A DNA stretch of 64,000 nt. Source: Allofournierella sp. (GTDB lineage Bacteria; Bacillota; Clostridia; Oscillospirales; Ruminococcaceae). Under the pieces are notes generated by a model. The model was given only the letters and a program-made list of their open reading frames with translations. It made no database searches and had not been told where the DNA came from. The position numbers and the translations under genes were made by a program. Where the stretch lies: the NCBI GenBank assembly GCA_020025635.1, contig JAHHRU010000004.1:1-64000 (forward strand), in the 5' to 3' direction. Positions 36,760 through 45,074 of this stretch are shown here, piece by piece. The stretch's first letter is position 1. Every line of letters starts with the position of its first letter.

Positions 36760-37932
36760 TCACGCAGTAAGCAGAGCCTGCCAGAGTCTTTCCAGCGCAA
36801 ATGGCAGGCTGAGCACCGGAACCCCCTGCCGCGCCCGCACCGGCCAGCTGCCCAGCTCCTGGCCGCCTGCCGTCACGATTATCCGGCCCAGCTGCGCCCC
36901 TTCTTCCACCGGAGCCGCAAGCTGCTTGGGGCCTTCGAAACGGCTTTCCAGCGTTTCTCCTTCGCCTTTTTTCACCAAAATATTTTCCGGCAGCTCATAG
37001 CTGAGCTCCACCTCCTGCGCACAGCCGCCGGTTACCGGAATGGCGGCAGGCGCATCCTGCGGGCGGGGGGCCGGCACACATTCAAAATTGGCAAACCCGT
37101 AATCCAGCATACCGGATGCGGCAGTGAAGCGCTCGGCGCTGGAAGGGCTGCCCAGCGCCACCGCAATGAGCGAAAGCCCGTCCCGGGTGGCGCTGGCCGA
37201 CAGGCACACCCCTGCCCGGCTGGTGGTCCCGGTTTTGAGGCCTGTCATGCCCGGATACCGCTTGAGCAGCTTGTTGGTGTTTACCAGCTGGGTCTTGCCG
37301 CCCCGCAGGCTGTCGGTCCAGATGGTGGTATATTTCGTGATCTCGGGGTATTTTGTAAGGATCTCCCGGCTCATGATGGCCACATCCCGGGCACTGGAGA
37401 TGTGCCCTTCCGTATCCAGGCCGCAGGCATTTTTGAAGGTGGTTGCAGTCATGCCCAGCTCCGAAGCCTTTTGGTTCATCATCTCCACAAAAGCCGGCTC
37501 CGTGCCACCAATGAATTCCGCAACCGCTACGGCGGCATCGTTTGCGCTGGACACGCAGATGGCCCGCAGCATCTCGTCCAGGGTGAACTCCTCCCCCGGT
37601 TCCAGCCAGATCTGACTGCCGCCGGTGCCATAGGCGTGCTCCGATACCGGAACATGGTCTTCCATCGTCACACGGCCTTCCCGCACTGCCTGCAGGGTGA
37701 GCAGCAGGGTCATCACCTTGGTGATGGATGCAATGGGCACCTGCCGGTCCATTTCTTTTTCATACAGCACCGTCCCGCTTCCCTGTTCAATGAGCACTGC
37801 GCTCCGGCAGGGCAGATCCAGGCCCGGCAGTTCGAACCGGCCCGGCTCCACCCCATCCGCAAAGACAGGCATCCCCATCAACAGGGCCAGGACCCCACAC
37901 AGGCACAGCGCCGTCAGCTTTTTTGCGAACAC
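36760..37932 (-). CDS. D-alanyl-D-alanine carboxypeptidase (DacA/DacF-type PBP)
   Basis: A 390-residue secreted low-molecular-weight penicillin-binding protein that trims the terminal D-Ala of peptidoglycan stem peptides. A signal peptide (about 1-25, ending PVFA) is followed by the S11 peptidase domain: Ser69-x-x-Lys72 (ASITK), SxN as SSAND, and KTG as LKTGTTSRAG. A beta-rich PBP5 C-terminal domain follows, and the hydrophobic end (LSLPFALERLWQALL) is probably the membrane-anchoring amphipathic helix. The start is GTG at 37932 behind AAGGATG. Confidence 0.95.
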   Translation of the reverse strand: MFAKKLTALCLCGVLALLMGMPVFADGVEPGRFELPGLDLPCRSAVLIEQGSGTVLYEKEMDRQVPIASITKVMTLLLTLQAVREGRVTMEDHVPVSEHAYGTGGSQIWLEPGEEFTLDEMLRAICVSSANDAAVAVAEFIGGTEPAFVEMMNQKASELGMTATTFKNACGLDTEGHISSARDVAIMSREILTKYPEITKYTTIWTDSLRGGKTQLVNTNKLLKRYPGMTGLKTGTTSRAGVCLSASATRDGLSLIAVALGSPSSAERFTAASGMLDYGFANFECVPAPRPQDAPAAIPVTGGCAQEVELSYELPENILVKKGEGETLESRFEGPKQLAAPVEEGAQLGRIIVTAGGQELGSWPVRARQGVPVLSLPFALERLWQALLTA

Positions 37933-38019
37933 AAGGCATCATCCTTCCGTTTTTTTGCTCAAAATCAGCATCGTTCAGGGTATCTATATGCGCCTGGGCA
38001 CTGAAAATGGCCTGTCCGC

Positions 38020-38048
38020 TTGCGATTTTCTTTTCAGCGCCTTATAAT
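38020..38048 (+). promoter_or_regulatory. Sigma-A promoter of mtaB
   Basis: TTGCGA, 17-base spacer, TATAAT, about 39 bases before the mtaB ATG. Confidence 0.82.
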
Positions 38049-38086
38049 AGTGTTTGACCATTCTGAGAACGCTAAGGAGAACAGAT

Positions 38087-39379
38087 ATGCGCGTTAGTTT
38101 TTACACATTGGGCTGCAAGGTAAACCAGAACGAAACCGGTGCGCTGGAGCAGCTTTTCTGCCAGAACGGCTATACCCTCGCCGGCCCCGGTGAGCAGGCG
38201 GATGTTTACATCGTGAACAGCTGCACGGTAACTGCCGGCGGCGATAAAAAGAGCCGCCAGTGGCTGCGGCGGGCCAAACGGGAGAACCCGGATGCCGTGA
38301 CCGTGCTCACCGGCTGCTATCCCCAGGCCTTTCCGGAAGAGGCATCGGCCCTTACTGAGGCTGACGTTGTAATGGGCAACACCGACCGCCGCGCCCTTCT
38401 GGGTGCAGTGCACACCGCCCTCACCGAAGGGGAACGGGTGGTAAAGATCCAGCCCCACACCCGCACCGAACGCTTTGAAGAGCTGCCGGTGGAGCAGTTC
38501 GAAGGCCATACCCGTGCCTTCATCAAGGTGCAGGACGGCTGCAACCGCCGGTGTGCTTACTGTGTCATTCCCCGCGCCCGGGGCCAAAGCCGCAGCCGCA
38601 GTGAGCAGAGCATCCTGGAAGAGCTTGCCGCCCTTGCCGGTGCCGGTTATTCCGAAGTGGTGCTCAGCGGCATCAACCTGCCCAGCTACGGCCGGGACAC
38701 AAACACCAGCCTGATCGACCTGATCGAAGCCTGTGCCGGTGTGGAGGGCATCGAGCGCATCCGCCTGGGCAGCCTGGAGCCGGACCTTTTGGACGATGAT
38801 ACCATCGCCCGCATGGCCCGTGTGGAAAAGCTCTGCCCGCAGTTCCATCTTTCTTTGCAGAGCGGCTGCACCGAGACCCTGCGCCGGATGCGCCGGGTCT
38901 ACACCGCCGAGGAGTATGCCGCTGTTGTGCACAAAATGCGCCGGGCCTTTGGCGGCTTCTGCAGCTTCACCACTGATGTGATCGTGGGCTTTCCCGGCGA
39001 GACCGAGGAAGAATTCAAGGAAAGCATCCGCTTTGTGCAGGACCTTGGCTTTTTGAAAGTCCACGTTTTCCCCTATTCCCGCCGGGCCGGCACCCCTGCC
39101 GCCGATTTCCCGGACCAGATCCCCGAGCAGGAAAAAGCAAGCCGGGTCCACCGGCTCCAGTCTGCGGCTGATGAGGTCCGTGCACGGCTGGTGAAGGAAA
39201 TGCTGGGCAAAACCGACACGGTGCTTTTGGAAAAGCCGTTGAGCGGCAGCCTCTTCACCGGTTATACCCGCCTGTATGTTCCGGTCGTGATCGAGGCAAT
39301 GGGCCATGCCAGCGGCGAGATCGTGACCGCCCGGCTGGACAGCTGGGACGGTGAGCACTGCCGGGCCGCCGCACTTTAA
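38087..39379 (+). CDS. mtaB: tRNA ms2t6A37 methylthiotransferase MtaB
   Basis: A 430-residue radical SAM enzyme that methylthiolates t6A37 in ANN-decoding tRNAs. The UPF0004 domain carries three cluster Cys (TLGCKVNQNETG, VNSCTVT, LTGCYPQ); the radical SAM motif is CNRRCAYC (about 164-171); a C-terminal TRAM domain ends the protein. The KVNQNETG sequence and SPOUT-free layout favour MtaB (YqeV) over MiaB or RimO. Start ATG 38087 has AAGGAG eight bases upstream; an 11-codon longer start lacks one. Confidence 0.94.
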   Translation: MRVSFYTLGCKVNQNETGALEQLFCQNGYTLAGPGEQADVYIVNSCTVTAGGDKKSRQWLRRAKRENPDAVTVLTGCYPQAFPEEASALTEADVVMGNTDRRALLGAVHTALTEGERVVKIQPHTRTERFEELPVEQFEGHTRAFIKVQDGCNRRCAYCVIPRARGQSRSRSEQSILEELAALAGAGYSEVVLSGINLPSYGRDTNTSLIDLIEACAGVEGIERIRLGSLEPDLLDDDTIARMARVEKLCPQFHLSLQSGCTETLRRMRRVYTAEEYAAVVHKMRRAFGGFCSFTTDVIVGFPGETEEEFKESIRFVQDLGFLKVHVFPYSRRAGTPAADFPDQIPEQEKASRVHRLQSAADEVRARLVKEMLGKTDTVLLEKPLSGSLFTGYTRLYVPVVIEAMGHASGEIVTARLDSWDGEHCRAAAL

Positions 39380-39390
39380 GCAAAAAGCAG

Positions 39391-39430
39391 CAAAACGGCT
39401 TGGCTTCGTCTTGGCGGCCGAGCCGTTTTG
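39391..39430 (+). terminator. Intrinsic terminator of mtaB
   Basis: Stem AAAACGGCTTGG / CCGAGCCGTTTT (one G-T pair) with a 14-base loop ending in TTTTG. It overlaps the hydrogenase promoter. Confidence 0.75.
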
Positions 39431-39439
39431 TGCTATTCT
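39411..39439 (+). promoter_or_regulatory. Promoter of the [FeFe] hydrogenase gene
   Basis: TTGGCG, 17-base spacer, TATTCT with an extended -10 (TGC). The -35 lies in the loop of the mtaB terminator hairpin. Confidence 0.6.
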
Positions 39440-39486
39440 AAAAAGAGAACAAAAAACGCAGAGCCGTCTGCGAAAGGAGCACTATC

Positions 39487-41013
39487 ATGAGCACTACACG
39501 TGGCATCTACACCGCTGTTACCGATATCCGCCGGCGTGTTTTTACGGAAGTTGCCCGCCTTTCCTACGAAGGGCAGAATTATGCGGAAGAAATGACCAAG
39601 CTTCCCTACCGGATCATCCCCGGCGAGGTGAGCACCCACCGCAACAGCATCTTTTTGGAGCGAGCCATTGTATCGGAGCGCATTCGTCTGGCAATGGGCC
39701 TGCCCCTGCGCCCCATCGACGAACAGGCGCCCATCAATGCCGGCATCGAAAACAGTGTGATCGCCCAGAAATATTACGACCCCCCTCTGATCAACATCAT
39801 CAAATTCGCCTGTTCCGCCTGCCCGCCCAAGCGGGTGGAGGTCACCGATGTCTGCCGCGGCTGCCTTGCGCACCCCTGCAATGAGGTCTGCCCCAAGGAC
39901 GCCATTCATTTCACTCCCGGCGGTCATTCCGTGATCGATCAGGACAAGTGCATCAAATGCGGCAAATGTGTTGAGGTCTGCCCTTATCACGCCATTGTCA
40001 AATCCGAGCGTCCCTGTGCAGCCGCCTGCGGCATGAACGCCATTGGCTCCGATGAGCTGGGCCGGGCCAACATTGATTATGACAAATGCGTTTCCTGCGG
40101 CATGTGCCTGGTAAGCTGCCCCTTTGGTGCCATTGTGGACAAGGGCCAGATCTTCCAGCTGGTTCAGAGCATCCGCCAGGGTGACCGGAACATCGCCATC
40201 ATGGCCCCGGCCTTTATCAGCCAGTTCCCCGGCCTTACCCCCGGCAAGCTGAAATCCGCCATGCGGATGCTGGGCTTTGAAAATGTGGTGGAGGTCGCCA
40301 TCGGCGCGGACCTGTGCACCATTGAGGAAGCCAAGGACTTTATGCGTGAAGTGCCGGAGCATCAGCCCTTTATGGCCACCAGCTGCTGCCCCAGCTGGAG
40401 CATGATGGCAAAAAAGCTCTTCCCGGAGCTTGCCCAGAACATCAGCATGGCGCTCACCCCCATGGTGCTCACCGCCCGGCTGATCAAGAAAAAGTTCGGC
40501 CAGGACGTTCGGGTCACGTTTGTGGGCCCCTGCGCCGCCAAAAAGCTGGAAGCCAGCCGCCGCAGCATCCGCAGCGATGTGGACTTTGTGCTCACCTTTG
40601 AGGAGCTGATGGGCATGTTTGAAGCCCGTGAGGTGGATTTTGACCAGCTGGAAGAGCCGGAGGGCGACAGCTTCGACAAGGCCAGTGCTGACGGCTGGGG
40701 CTTTGCGGTTTCCGGCGGTGTTGCCCAGGCGGTGGTCAATGCGGTGCATGAAATGGACCCGGACCGGGAAGTGAAGATCGCCAGCGCCCAGGGCCTTGCC
40801 GACTGCAAACGCCTTTTGATGATGGCACGCGCCGGCAAATACAACGGCTATCTACTGGAAGGCATGGGCTGCCCCGGCGGCTGCATGGGCGGTGCCGGTA
40901 CCCTGGCCGATCCGGCCAAGGCCGCAGCCGCACTGAGCAAATATAAGACACAGACCACCTTCAAAAAGGCGGTCGAAAGCCCCTACGAAATCGATCTTGG
41001 TTTCCTGAACTGA
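39487..41013 (+). CDS. Monomeric [FeFe] hydrogenase, group-B-like
   Basis: A 508-residue iron hydrogenase reducing protons to H2 (or the reverse) with electrons from ferredoxin. The H-cluster motifs are L1 TSCCPSW (298-304), L2 VGPCAAKK (346-353) and L3 EGMGCPGGCMGG (458-469, Cys462 and Cys466). Two ferredoxin-like [4Fe-4S] motifs lie before it (CIKCGKCVEVCP and CVSCGMCLVSCP, residues 155-211), plus an extra Cys-rich segment (ACSACPP…CRGCLAHPCNEVCP, 108-135). TSCCP instead of TSCSP is typical of group B enzymes. There is no C-terminal extension or GGGQP. The maturases HydEFG are not in the window. Ribosome-binding site AAAGGAG. Confidence 0.94.
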   Translation: MSTTRGIYTAVTDIRRRVFTEVARLSYEGQNYAEEMTKLPYRIIPGEVSTHRNSIFLERAIVSERIRLAMGLPLRPIDEQAPINAGIENSVIAQKYYDPPLINIIKFACSACPPKRVEVTDVCRGCLAHPCNEVCPKDAIHFTPGGHSVIDQDKCIKCGKCVEVCPYHAIVKSERPCAAACGMNAIGSDELGRANIDYDKCVSCGMCLVSCPFGAIVDKGQIFQLVQSIRQGDRNIAIMAPAFISQFPGLTPGKLKSAMRMLGFENVVEVAIGADLCTIEEAKDFMREVPEHQPFMATSCCPSWSMMAKKLFPELAQNISMALTPMVLTARLIKKKFGQDVRVTFVGPCAAKKLEASRRSIRSDVDFVLTFEELMGMFEAREVDFDQLEEPEGDSFDKASADGWGFAVSGGVAQAVVNAVHEMDPDREVKIASAQGLADCKRLLMMARAGKYNGYLLEGMGCPGGCMGGAGTLADPAKAAAALSKYKTQTTFKKAVESPYEIDLGFLN

Positions 41014-41088
41014 TTTTATCCGCACACAAGGCAGCGGTCTTCCAAAAGAAAGTTCCCCTGCTGCCTTCTCAAAACACATTCAAGCAAA

Positions 41089-41140
41089 AAAACGGAGCAG
41101 TGCCGTTCCCCTTTTGGGGGAAGGTGCACTGCTCCGTTTT
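41089..41140. terminator. Bidirectional terminator, hydrogenase / WG-repeat lipoprotein
   Basis: A long hairpin, AAAACGGAGCAGTGC / GCACTGCTCCGTTTT, enclosing a smaller TTCCCC/GGGGAA stem. A-rich and T-rich ends serve the two convergent genes. A second, weaker stem (AAGGCAGC / GCTGCCTT, 41028-41067) precedes it on the plus strand. Confidence 0.88.
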
Positions 41141-41143
41141 CAA

Positions 41144-42142
41144 TTATCTCTGGGCCGGCCAGTCTTCCAGCCGAATAACACCCCAGCCTTTTTCGGTTTT
41201 CACCCACGCTTTGCCATCCTGTGCGGTGGCCGCATTCAAAAAGCCGGTATATGCCCGGGCGCCGCCGCCGGTTCCCACATAGGTCCAGCCGTTTTCGGTT
41301 TCCACCGCTGCCAGGTCCTGATGGAAGGGCCGCACCTGGCTGTAAACGAACGGCAGCAGCTGTTCGCCGGTGGCCGCATTCACAAAGCCCCATTTGCCGT
41401 CCTTCTTTGCCGCAACGATGCCCTCGCTCTCCTTCTGGGTCTCTTCGTAAACCACACCGTCCAGCTTGCTTCCGTCGCCCTTGAACAGCATTTTGCCGCG
41501 GCTTTCACTTACGGCCATCAGCTCACCGTTCAGATCATACAGGCCGGTTTCCGGGTCCGGAGTGATGCTCACCACATCGGCGGTCAGGATGCTTGTGGAA
41601 TCCTGTTCTTCGGCCACTTCCTCCCAGGGGATCAGCAATCCGGTGGAATCCTGATACAGAACATCCCGGTCCGGGTCATAGAAAACAGCACTGTCCAGGG
41701 TGCCATGGCCGCCTGTGCCAACGACCTCGCCGTTTTCGTCAAAGATCTTGCTTTCATCCTCGTTGGTAAGGCCGCAGTTCCAGCACCAGTGCACCTTTTC
41801 GGATGCAGGCACCCGGATTTTTCCCTCCTGGTCGATCACGCCAACGCCGCCGTCAAGCTGAAACAGCGAAAGGGAGTTGTGCCATTCTCCCGGCTGCAGC
41901 ACCGCCGGATCCTGCTCTGCAAGGCTTGCCACGATTTCGATATCCTTGCGGGGTTCCGTCTGCCAGATCTCCTCCGGCGCATCCACAGGCGCAGGCGTTG
42001 CCGCAGGCTGCTGGGCGGGGGCACTGGTATGCTCGGGCCGAACGATCTCCACCTCATATTCCGGCGGCTGCTCGGTTTTACTGCCGCAGGCAGTCATTAA
42101 CATCAGGGTGCCGGCCAAAGCCAGCGTGATCCACTTTTTCAT
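41144..42142 (-). CDS. WG-repeat-containing lipoprotein
   Basis: A 332-residue secreted lipoprotein. A lipobox (LMLMTACGS, Cys about 19) is followed by a low-complexity Pro/Ala linker (SAPAQQPAATPAPVDAPEE), then a folded region ending in WG-type beta repeats (KDGKWGFVNAATGEQLLPF; ENGWTYVG; TEKGWGVIRLED). WG repeats are short beta-hairpin units of unknown ligand. It probably sits on the outer face of the membrane. It follows rlmH after 44 bases, with a GGAGG ribosome-binding site. The intergenic hairpin (GCACTGCC / GGCGGTGC) has no T-run. No specific function can be given. Confidence 0.82.
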   Translation of the reverse strand: MKKWITLALAGTLMLMTACGSKTEQPPEYEVEIVRPEHTSAPAQQPAATPAPVDAPEEIWQTEPRKDIEIVASLAEQDPAVLQPGEWHNSLSLFQLDGGVGVIDQEGKIRVPASEKVHWCWNCGLTNEDESKIFDENGEVVGTGGHGTLDSAVFYDPDRDVLYQDSTGLLIPWEEVAEEQDSTSILTADVVSITPDPETGLYDLNGELMAVSESRGKMLFKGDGSKLDGVVYEETQKESEGIVAAKKDGKWGFVNAATGEQLLPFVYSQVRPFHQDLAAVETENGWTYVGTGGGARAYTGFLNAATAQDGKAWVKTEKGWGVIRLEDWPAQR

Positions 42143-42186
42143 GGAACTTTCCTCCTTTAGGGGGCACCGCCAAACTGGCAGTGCAC

Positions 42187-42672
42187 TTATTTGTGGTACT
42201 TGATATGATTGTTGATGGCAAACGCCCGGTAAAGCTGCTCAGTGAGCACCAGGCGCGCCAGCTGATGGGGCAGCGTGATGCGCCCCAGGCTGATTTTATA
42301 CCGGGCCGCCTGCTTTACCATAGGGGCCAGCCCATGGGAAGAACCGATCACAAACGCCATATCGCCCTGGCCCGCAAGCGCACTGTCGCTGACAAGCTGG
42401 GCCAAGTCCTCACTGGAAACCAGCTTGCCCTCCACACAGAGCGCCGCGATCACAGCGCCCTTGCGCACATTGGCCAGGATGGCCTGTCCTTCCTTTTCCA
42501 GCGCTTTTTCGATCACCGCAGAGCTCGCGTTCTTTTCGCTGATGGTGCATTCCGGAAGCTCGATGATGCGGAACTCACACAAGCCGCCCAGGCGCTTTTG
42601 GTACTCTGCCACGCCGGCAGCACAGTAGGCGGCATTCAGCTTGCCCACACAGATCAGGTCAATTCTCTGCAT
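42187..42672 (-). CDS. rlmH: 23S rRNA pseudouridine-1915 N3-methyltransferase
   Basis: A 161-residue SPOUT-class methyltransferase acting on the 70S ribosome at helix 69. Conserved features are the N-terminal DLICVGKLN, the SAM-binding knot FVIGSSHGL and the C-terminal SLGRITLPHQLARLVLTEQLYRAF. Length matches the family (about 157-160). Start ATG 42672 (MQRIDLIC) follows GGAG inside the end of the preceding gene; the open frame continues upstream but overlaps the neighbour and lacks a ribosome-binding site. It is 1 base from the YycJ-like gene, and so cotranscribed with it. Confidence 0.97.
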   Translation of the reverse strand: MQRIDLICVGKLNAAYCAAGVAEYQKRLGGLCEFRIIELPECTISEKNASSAVIEKALEKEGQAILANVRKGAVIAALCVEGKLVSSEDLAQLVSDSALAGQGDMAFVIGSSHGLAPMVKQAARYKISLGRITLPHQLARLVLTEQLYRAFAINNHIKYHK

Positions 42673-42673
42673 A

Positions 42674-43462
42674 TCAAAACTCCATCCAATCGCTGGGTTC
42701 ATCCCGTTTCTGAGCCTGCACTCGCACCGAAGGGTCCGGCTGATAGCCTTCCTCCAAAACACGGCGGCGCACAGCGGCAAGGGCCATATCCGGGGTGTTG
42801 TTTTCCTTGCTCAGGTGGCACAGGGCAAAATTCTTGCAGCCGCCTTTCATCAGCTCCAGAATTTTCTCTGCGCAGTCGGTATTGTCCAGATGGCCCCGGG
42901 TCGATTCGATCCGGCGCTTTAAGTAAACCGGGTAAGGCCCATAACGCAGGCTGTGCAGATCGTAATTGGCTTCCAGCGCAACCAGATCTGCCCCGGTCAG
43001 ATTTTCATTCACCACATCGCTCAGATACCCAAGGTCGGTGGCCATGGTCATCACCGCCCCGTCCGGCGCTTTGATGCGGTAGCCGCAGCAGGGCACGTCG
43101 TGGCTTGTGGGGAAGGCCGTCACCTCAAACCCGCCCACCGGCTCGGTGCGGCCTTCAATGGCGATCAGCTCGGCGCTGGGCGGCACCAGACCCATTTCGT
43201 AAAGGTTGTCCAGCGTGGCGGCACCGCCATACACCGGCACATCATGGTTTTTCAAAAACACACGCAGCCCGCTCACATGATCAGAATGCTCATGGGTCAG
43301 CAGCAGGCCCCGCAGCCCGCTCAGTGGAAGGCCCAGCGCTTTCAGTGCCGTCAGGGTCGCTCTGCAGCTTTTCCCAATATCGATCATCAAAAACTCATCC
43401 CCGCATCGCACCACCGAGCAGTTGCCGGAGGAGCCGGAATAAAGAGATGTAAAAAACGCCAT
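42674..43462 (-). CDS. MBL-fold metallohydrolase (YycJ/WalJ-like)
   Basis: A 262-residue metallo-beta-lactamase-fold protein. The metal motif is LLLTHEHSDHVSG (about 55-67), with later His and Asp ligands in FPTSHDVPCCGYRI and MATDLGYL. It resembles YycJ (WalJ), a double-strand DNA 5'-exonuclease linked to cell-wall and replication control in low-GC Firmicutes, where it usually precedes rlmH; that same pairing is seen here. There is no walKR next to it in this window. Ribosome-binding site GAGGACA. Confidence 0.9.
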   Translation of the reverse strand: MAFFTSLYSGSSGNCSVVRCGDEFLMIDIGKSCRATLTALKALGLPLSGLRGLLLTHEHSDHVSGLRVFLKNHDVPVYGGAATLDNLYEMGLVPPSAELIAIEGRTEPVGGFEVTAFPTSHDVPCCGYRIKAPDGAVMTMATDLGYLSDVVNENLTGADLVALEANYDLHSLRYGPYPVYLKRRIESTRGHLDNTDCAEKILELMKGGCKNFALCHLSKENNTPDMALAAVRRRVLEEGYQPDPSVRVQAQKRDEPSDWMEF

Positions 43463-43492
43463 TTATCTGTCCTCGTTCTTTTGGATTTGAAA

Positions 43493-43525
43493 ACAAAACG
43501 GGACCGTTTTCAACAAACGGCCCCG
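43493..43525 (-). terminator. Intrinsic terminator of murA
   Basis: Stem CGGGGCCGTTT / AAAACGGTCCCG with a 4-base loop, followed on the minus strand by TTTTGTTTTC, 14 bases past the murA stop. Confidence 0.87.
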
Positions 43526-43538
43526 AAGCAAAACCTGT

Positions 43539-44822
43539 TTATAAAGCTTCCGGCATTGCAGAAGCCGGCTTTTTTACCCGTTTGATATCTGCACCCAGGC
43601 CCTGCAGCTTTTCCACCATACGCTCATAGCCGCGCTCGATGTGGCTGATCTCCTCGATTTCGCTGGTGCCTTTTGCGGAAAGCGCAGCCGCCACCAGAGC
43701 AGCACCGGCGCGCAGGTCAGAAGCACGCAGCGGAGCGGGCTGCAGTTCGGGAACACCCTCGATCACCGCCACACGGCCATCCACCTGAATGTTTGCGCCC
43801 ATACGGATCAGCTCGTCCACATAACGGAAACGGTTTTCCCAGATGCCCTCTGTTACAATGGAGGTGCCCTTTGCCACACTCAGCAGCACTGTCATAAGCG
43901 GCTGCATATCGGTGGGGAAACCCGGATGCGGCATGGTTTTGATCTTGGTGGCCAGCAAATCGCCCGCACGGTACACCCGCACTGCATCGTCGTATTCTTC
44001 CACAACAACACCTGCCAGCTCCAGCTTTGCGGTGATGGGCTCCAGATGCTTGGGGATGACGTTTTTCACCAGTACATTGCCGCCGGTGATGGCCGCTGCC
44101 ACCATATAGCTTCCGGCCTCGATCTGATCGGGAATGATGGAATAGGTGCAGCCATGCAGCGCCTTTCGGCCCCGGATCTTGATCACATCCGTACCGGCTC
44201 CGCGCACATCCGCGCCCATCATATTCAAAAAGTTTGCAAGGTCCACGATGTGCGGTTCCTTTGCCACGTTTTCCAGAACGGTCTGGCCCTCTGCCAAAAC
44301 CGCACTGAGCATGGCGTTCATGGTTGCGCCCACCGACACAGTATCAAAGAACACATGGGTTCCCTTGAGGCCGCAGCCGTGTACACGGACCTGGCCGCAT
44401 TCCACCACATCCTCGGCGCCCAGGGCGGTAAATGCCTTCAGGTGCTGGTCAATGGGGCGGGGGCCCAGATTGCATCCGCCGGGCATTGCCACCTGGCCTT
44501 CGCCAAAGCGGCCCAGCAGCGCGCCCAGAAAATAGTAGCTGGCCCGCATCTGCCGGGACAGATCGTCCGGCACTGCGGTGCAGTTCACATGGGTGGTGTC
44601 GATTTCGTAGGTATTGTGTCCCAGCATCCGTACCTTGGCACCCAGGTCACCGAGGATCTCCAAAGAAACGTCCACATCACTGATTTCGGGCAGGTTCTCG
44701 ATGATGCATTTATCGGCAGCCAAAATCGTTGCAGGCAAAATCGCAACGGCCGCATTTTTCGCACCGCTGACCGTTACTTCGCCTACCAGGGGCTTGCCCC
44801 CATTTATAACAAACTTTTCCAA
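43539..44822 (-). CDS. murA: UDP-N-acetylglucosamine 1-carboxyvinyltransferase
   Basis: A 427-residue enzyme for the first committed step of peptidoglycan synthesis (enolpyruvyl transfer from PEP). It has the characteristic start KFVINGGKPLVGEVTVSGAK and the catalytic-loop motif PGGCNLGPRPIDQH, whose Cys117 is the fosfomycin target residue; its presence predicts sensitivity at that site. The start is TTG at 44822 behind AAAGGAG (8-base spacing); upstream in-frame ATG at 44936 would add 38 unrelated residues across the promoter. A weak promoter is visible. Confidence 0.97.
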   Translation of the reverse strand: MEKFVINGGKPLVGEVTVSGAKNAAVAILPATILAADKCIIENLPEISDVDVSLEILGDLGAKVRMLGHNTYEIDTTHVNCTAVPDDLSRQMRASYYFLGALLGRFGEGQVAMPGGCNLGPRPIDQHLKAFTALGAEDVVECGQVRVHGCGLKGTHVFFDTVSVGATMNAMLSAVLAEGQTVLENVAKEPHIVDLANFLNMMGADVRGAGTDVIKIRGRKALHGCTYSIIPDQIEAGSYMVAAAITGGNVLVKNVIPKHLEPITAKLELAGVVVEEYDDAVRVYRAGDLLATKIKTMPHPGFPTDMQPLMTVLLSVAKGTSIVTEGIWENRFRYVDELIRMGANIQVDGRVAVIEGVPELQPAPLRASDLRAGAALVAAALSAKGTSEIEEISHIERGYERMVEKLQGLGADIKRVKKPASAMPEAL

Positions 44823-44885
44823 TTTGAAAACTCTCCTTTGCGCGCTCGTCCTGATCTTGATCGGGGTGGCATCACAACGGCTATA

Positions 44886-44914
44886 ATTATACACTGAAAG
44901 CCGGGAAAATGGAA
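44886..44914 (-). promoter_or_regulatory. Promoter of murA
   Basis: Minus-strand TTCCAT, 17-base spacer, TATAAT. The -10 is consensus, the -35 weak. The leader is about 60 bases. Confidence 0.55.
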
Positions 44915-45031
44915 CCCTCAACGCTAGTATTTGCACAAATTGTAACTTCTATCCCGCTTTTGCCACCAACAGCTGTAAGATTTCGTCTTGTTTGTGCAAA
45001 AAAATAAAGCGAATGGGCGAAAGATACCGTC

Positions 45032-45069
45032 AAAAGAAGGTCCCGACCGACAGGGCCGGGACCTCTTTT
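45032..45069 (-). terminator. Intrinsic terminator of the LysM/M23 gene
   Basis: Stem AAAAGAGGTCCCGGCC / GGTCGGGACCTTCTTTT with a 5-base loop, directly after the gene's stop codon. Confidence 0.85.
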
Positions 45070-45074
45070 GCTTT

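Noticed and set aside
41014..41067. First hydrogenase terminator candidate (AAGGCAGC/GCTGCCTT)
   Set aside because: The loop is long and no T-run follows; the hairpin at 41089-41140 is far better.
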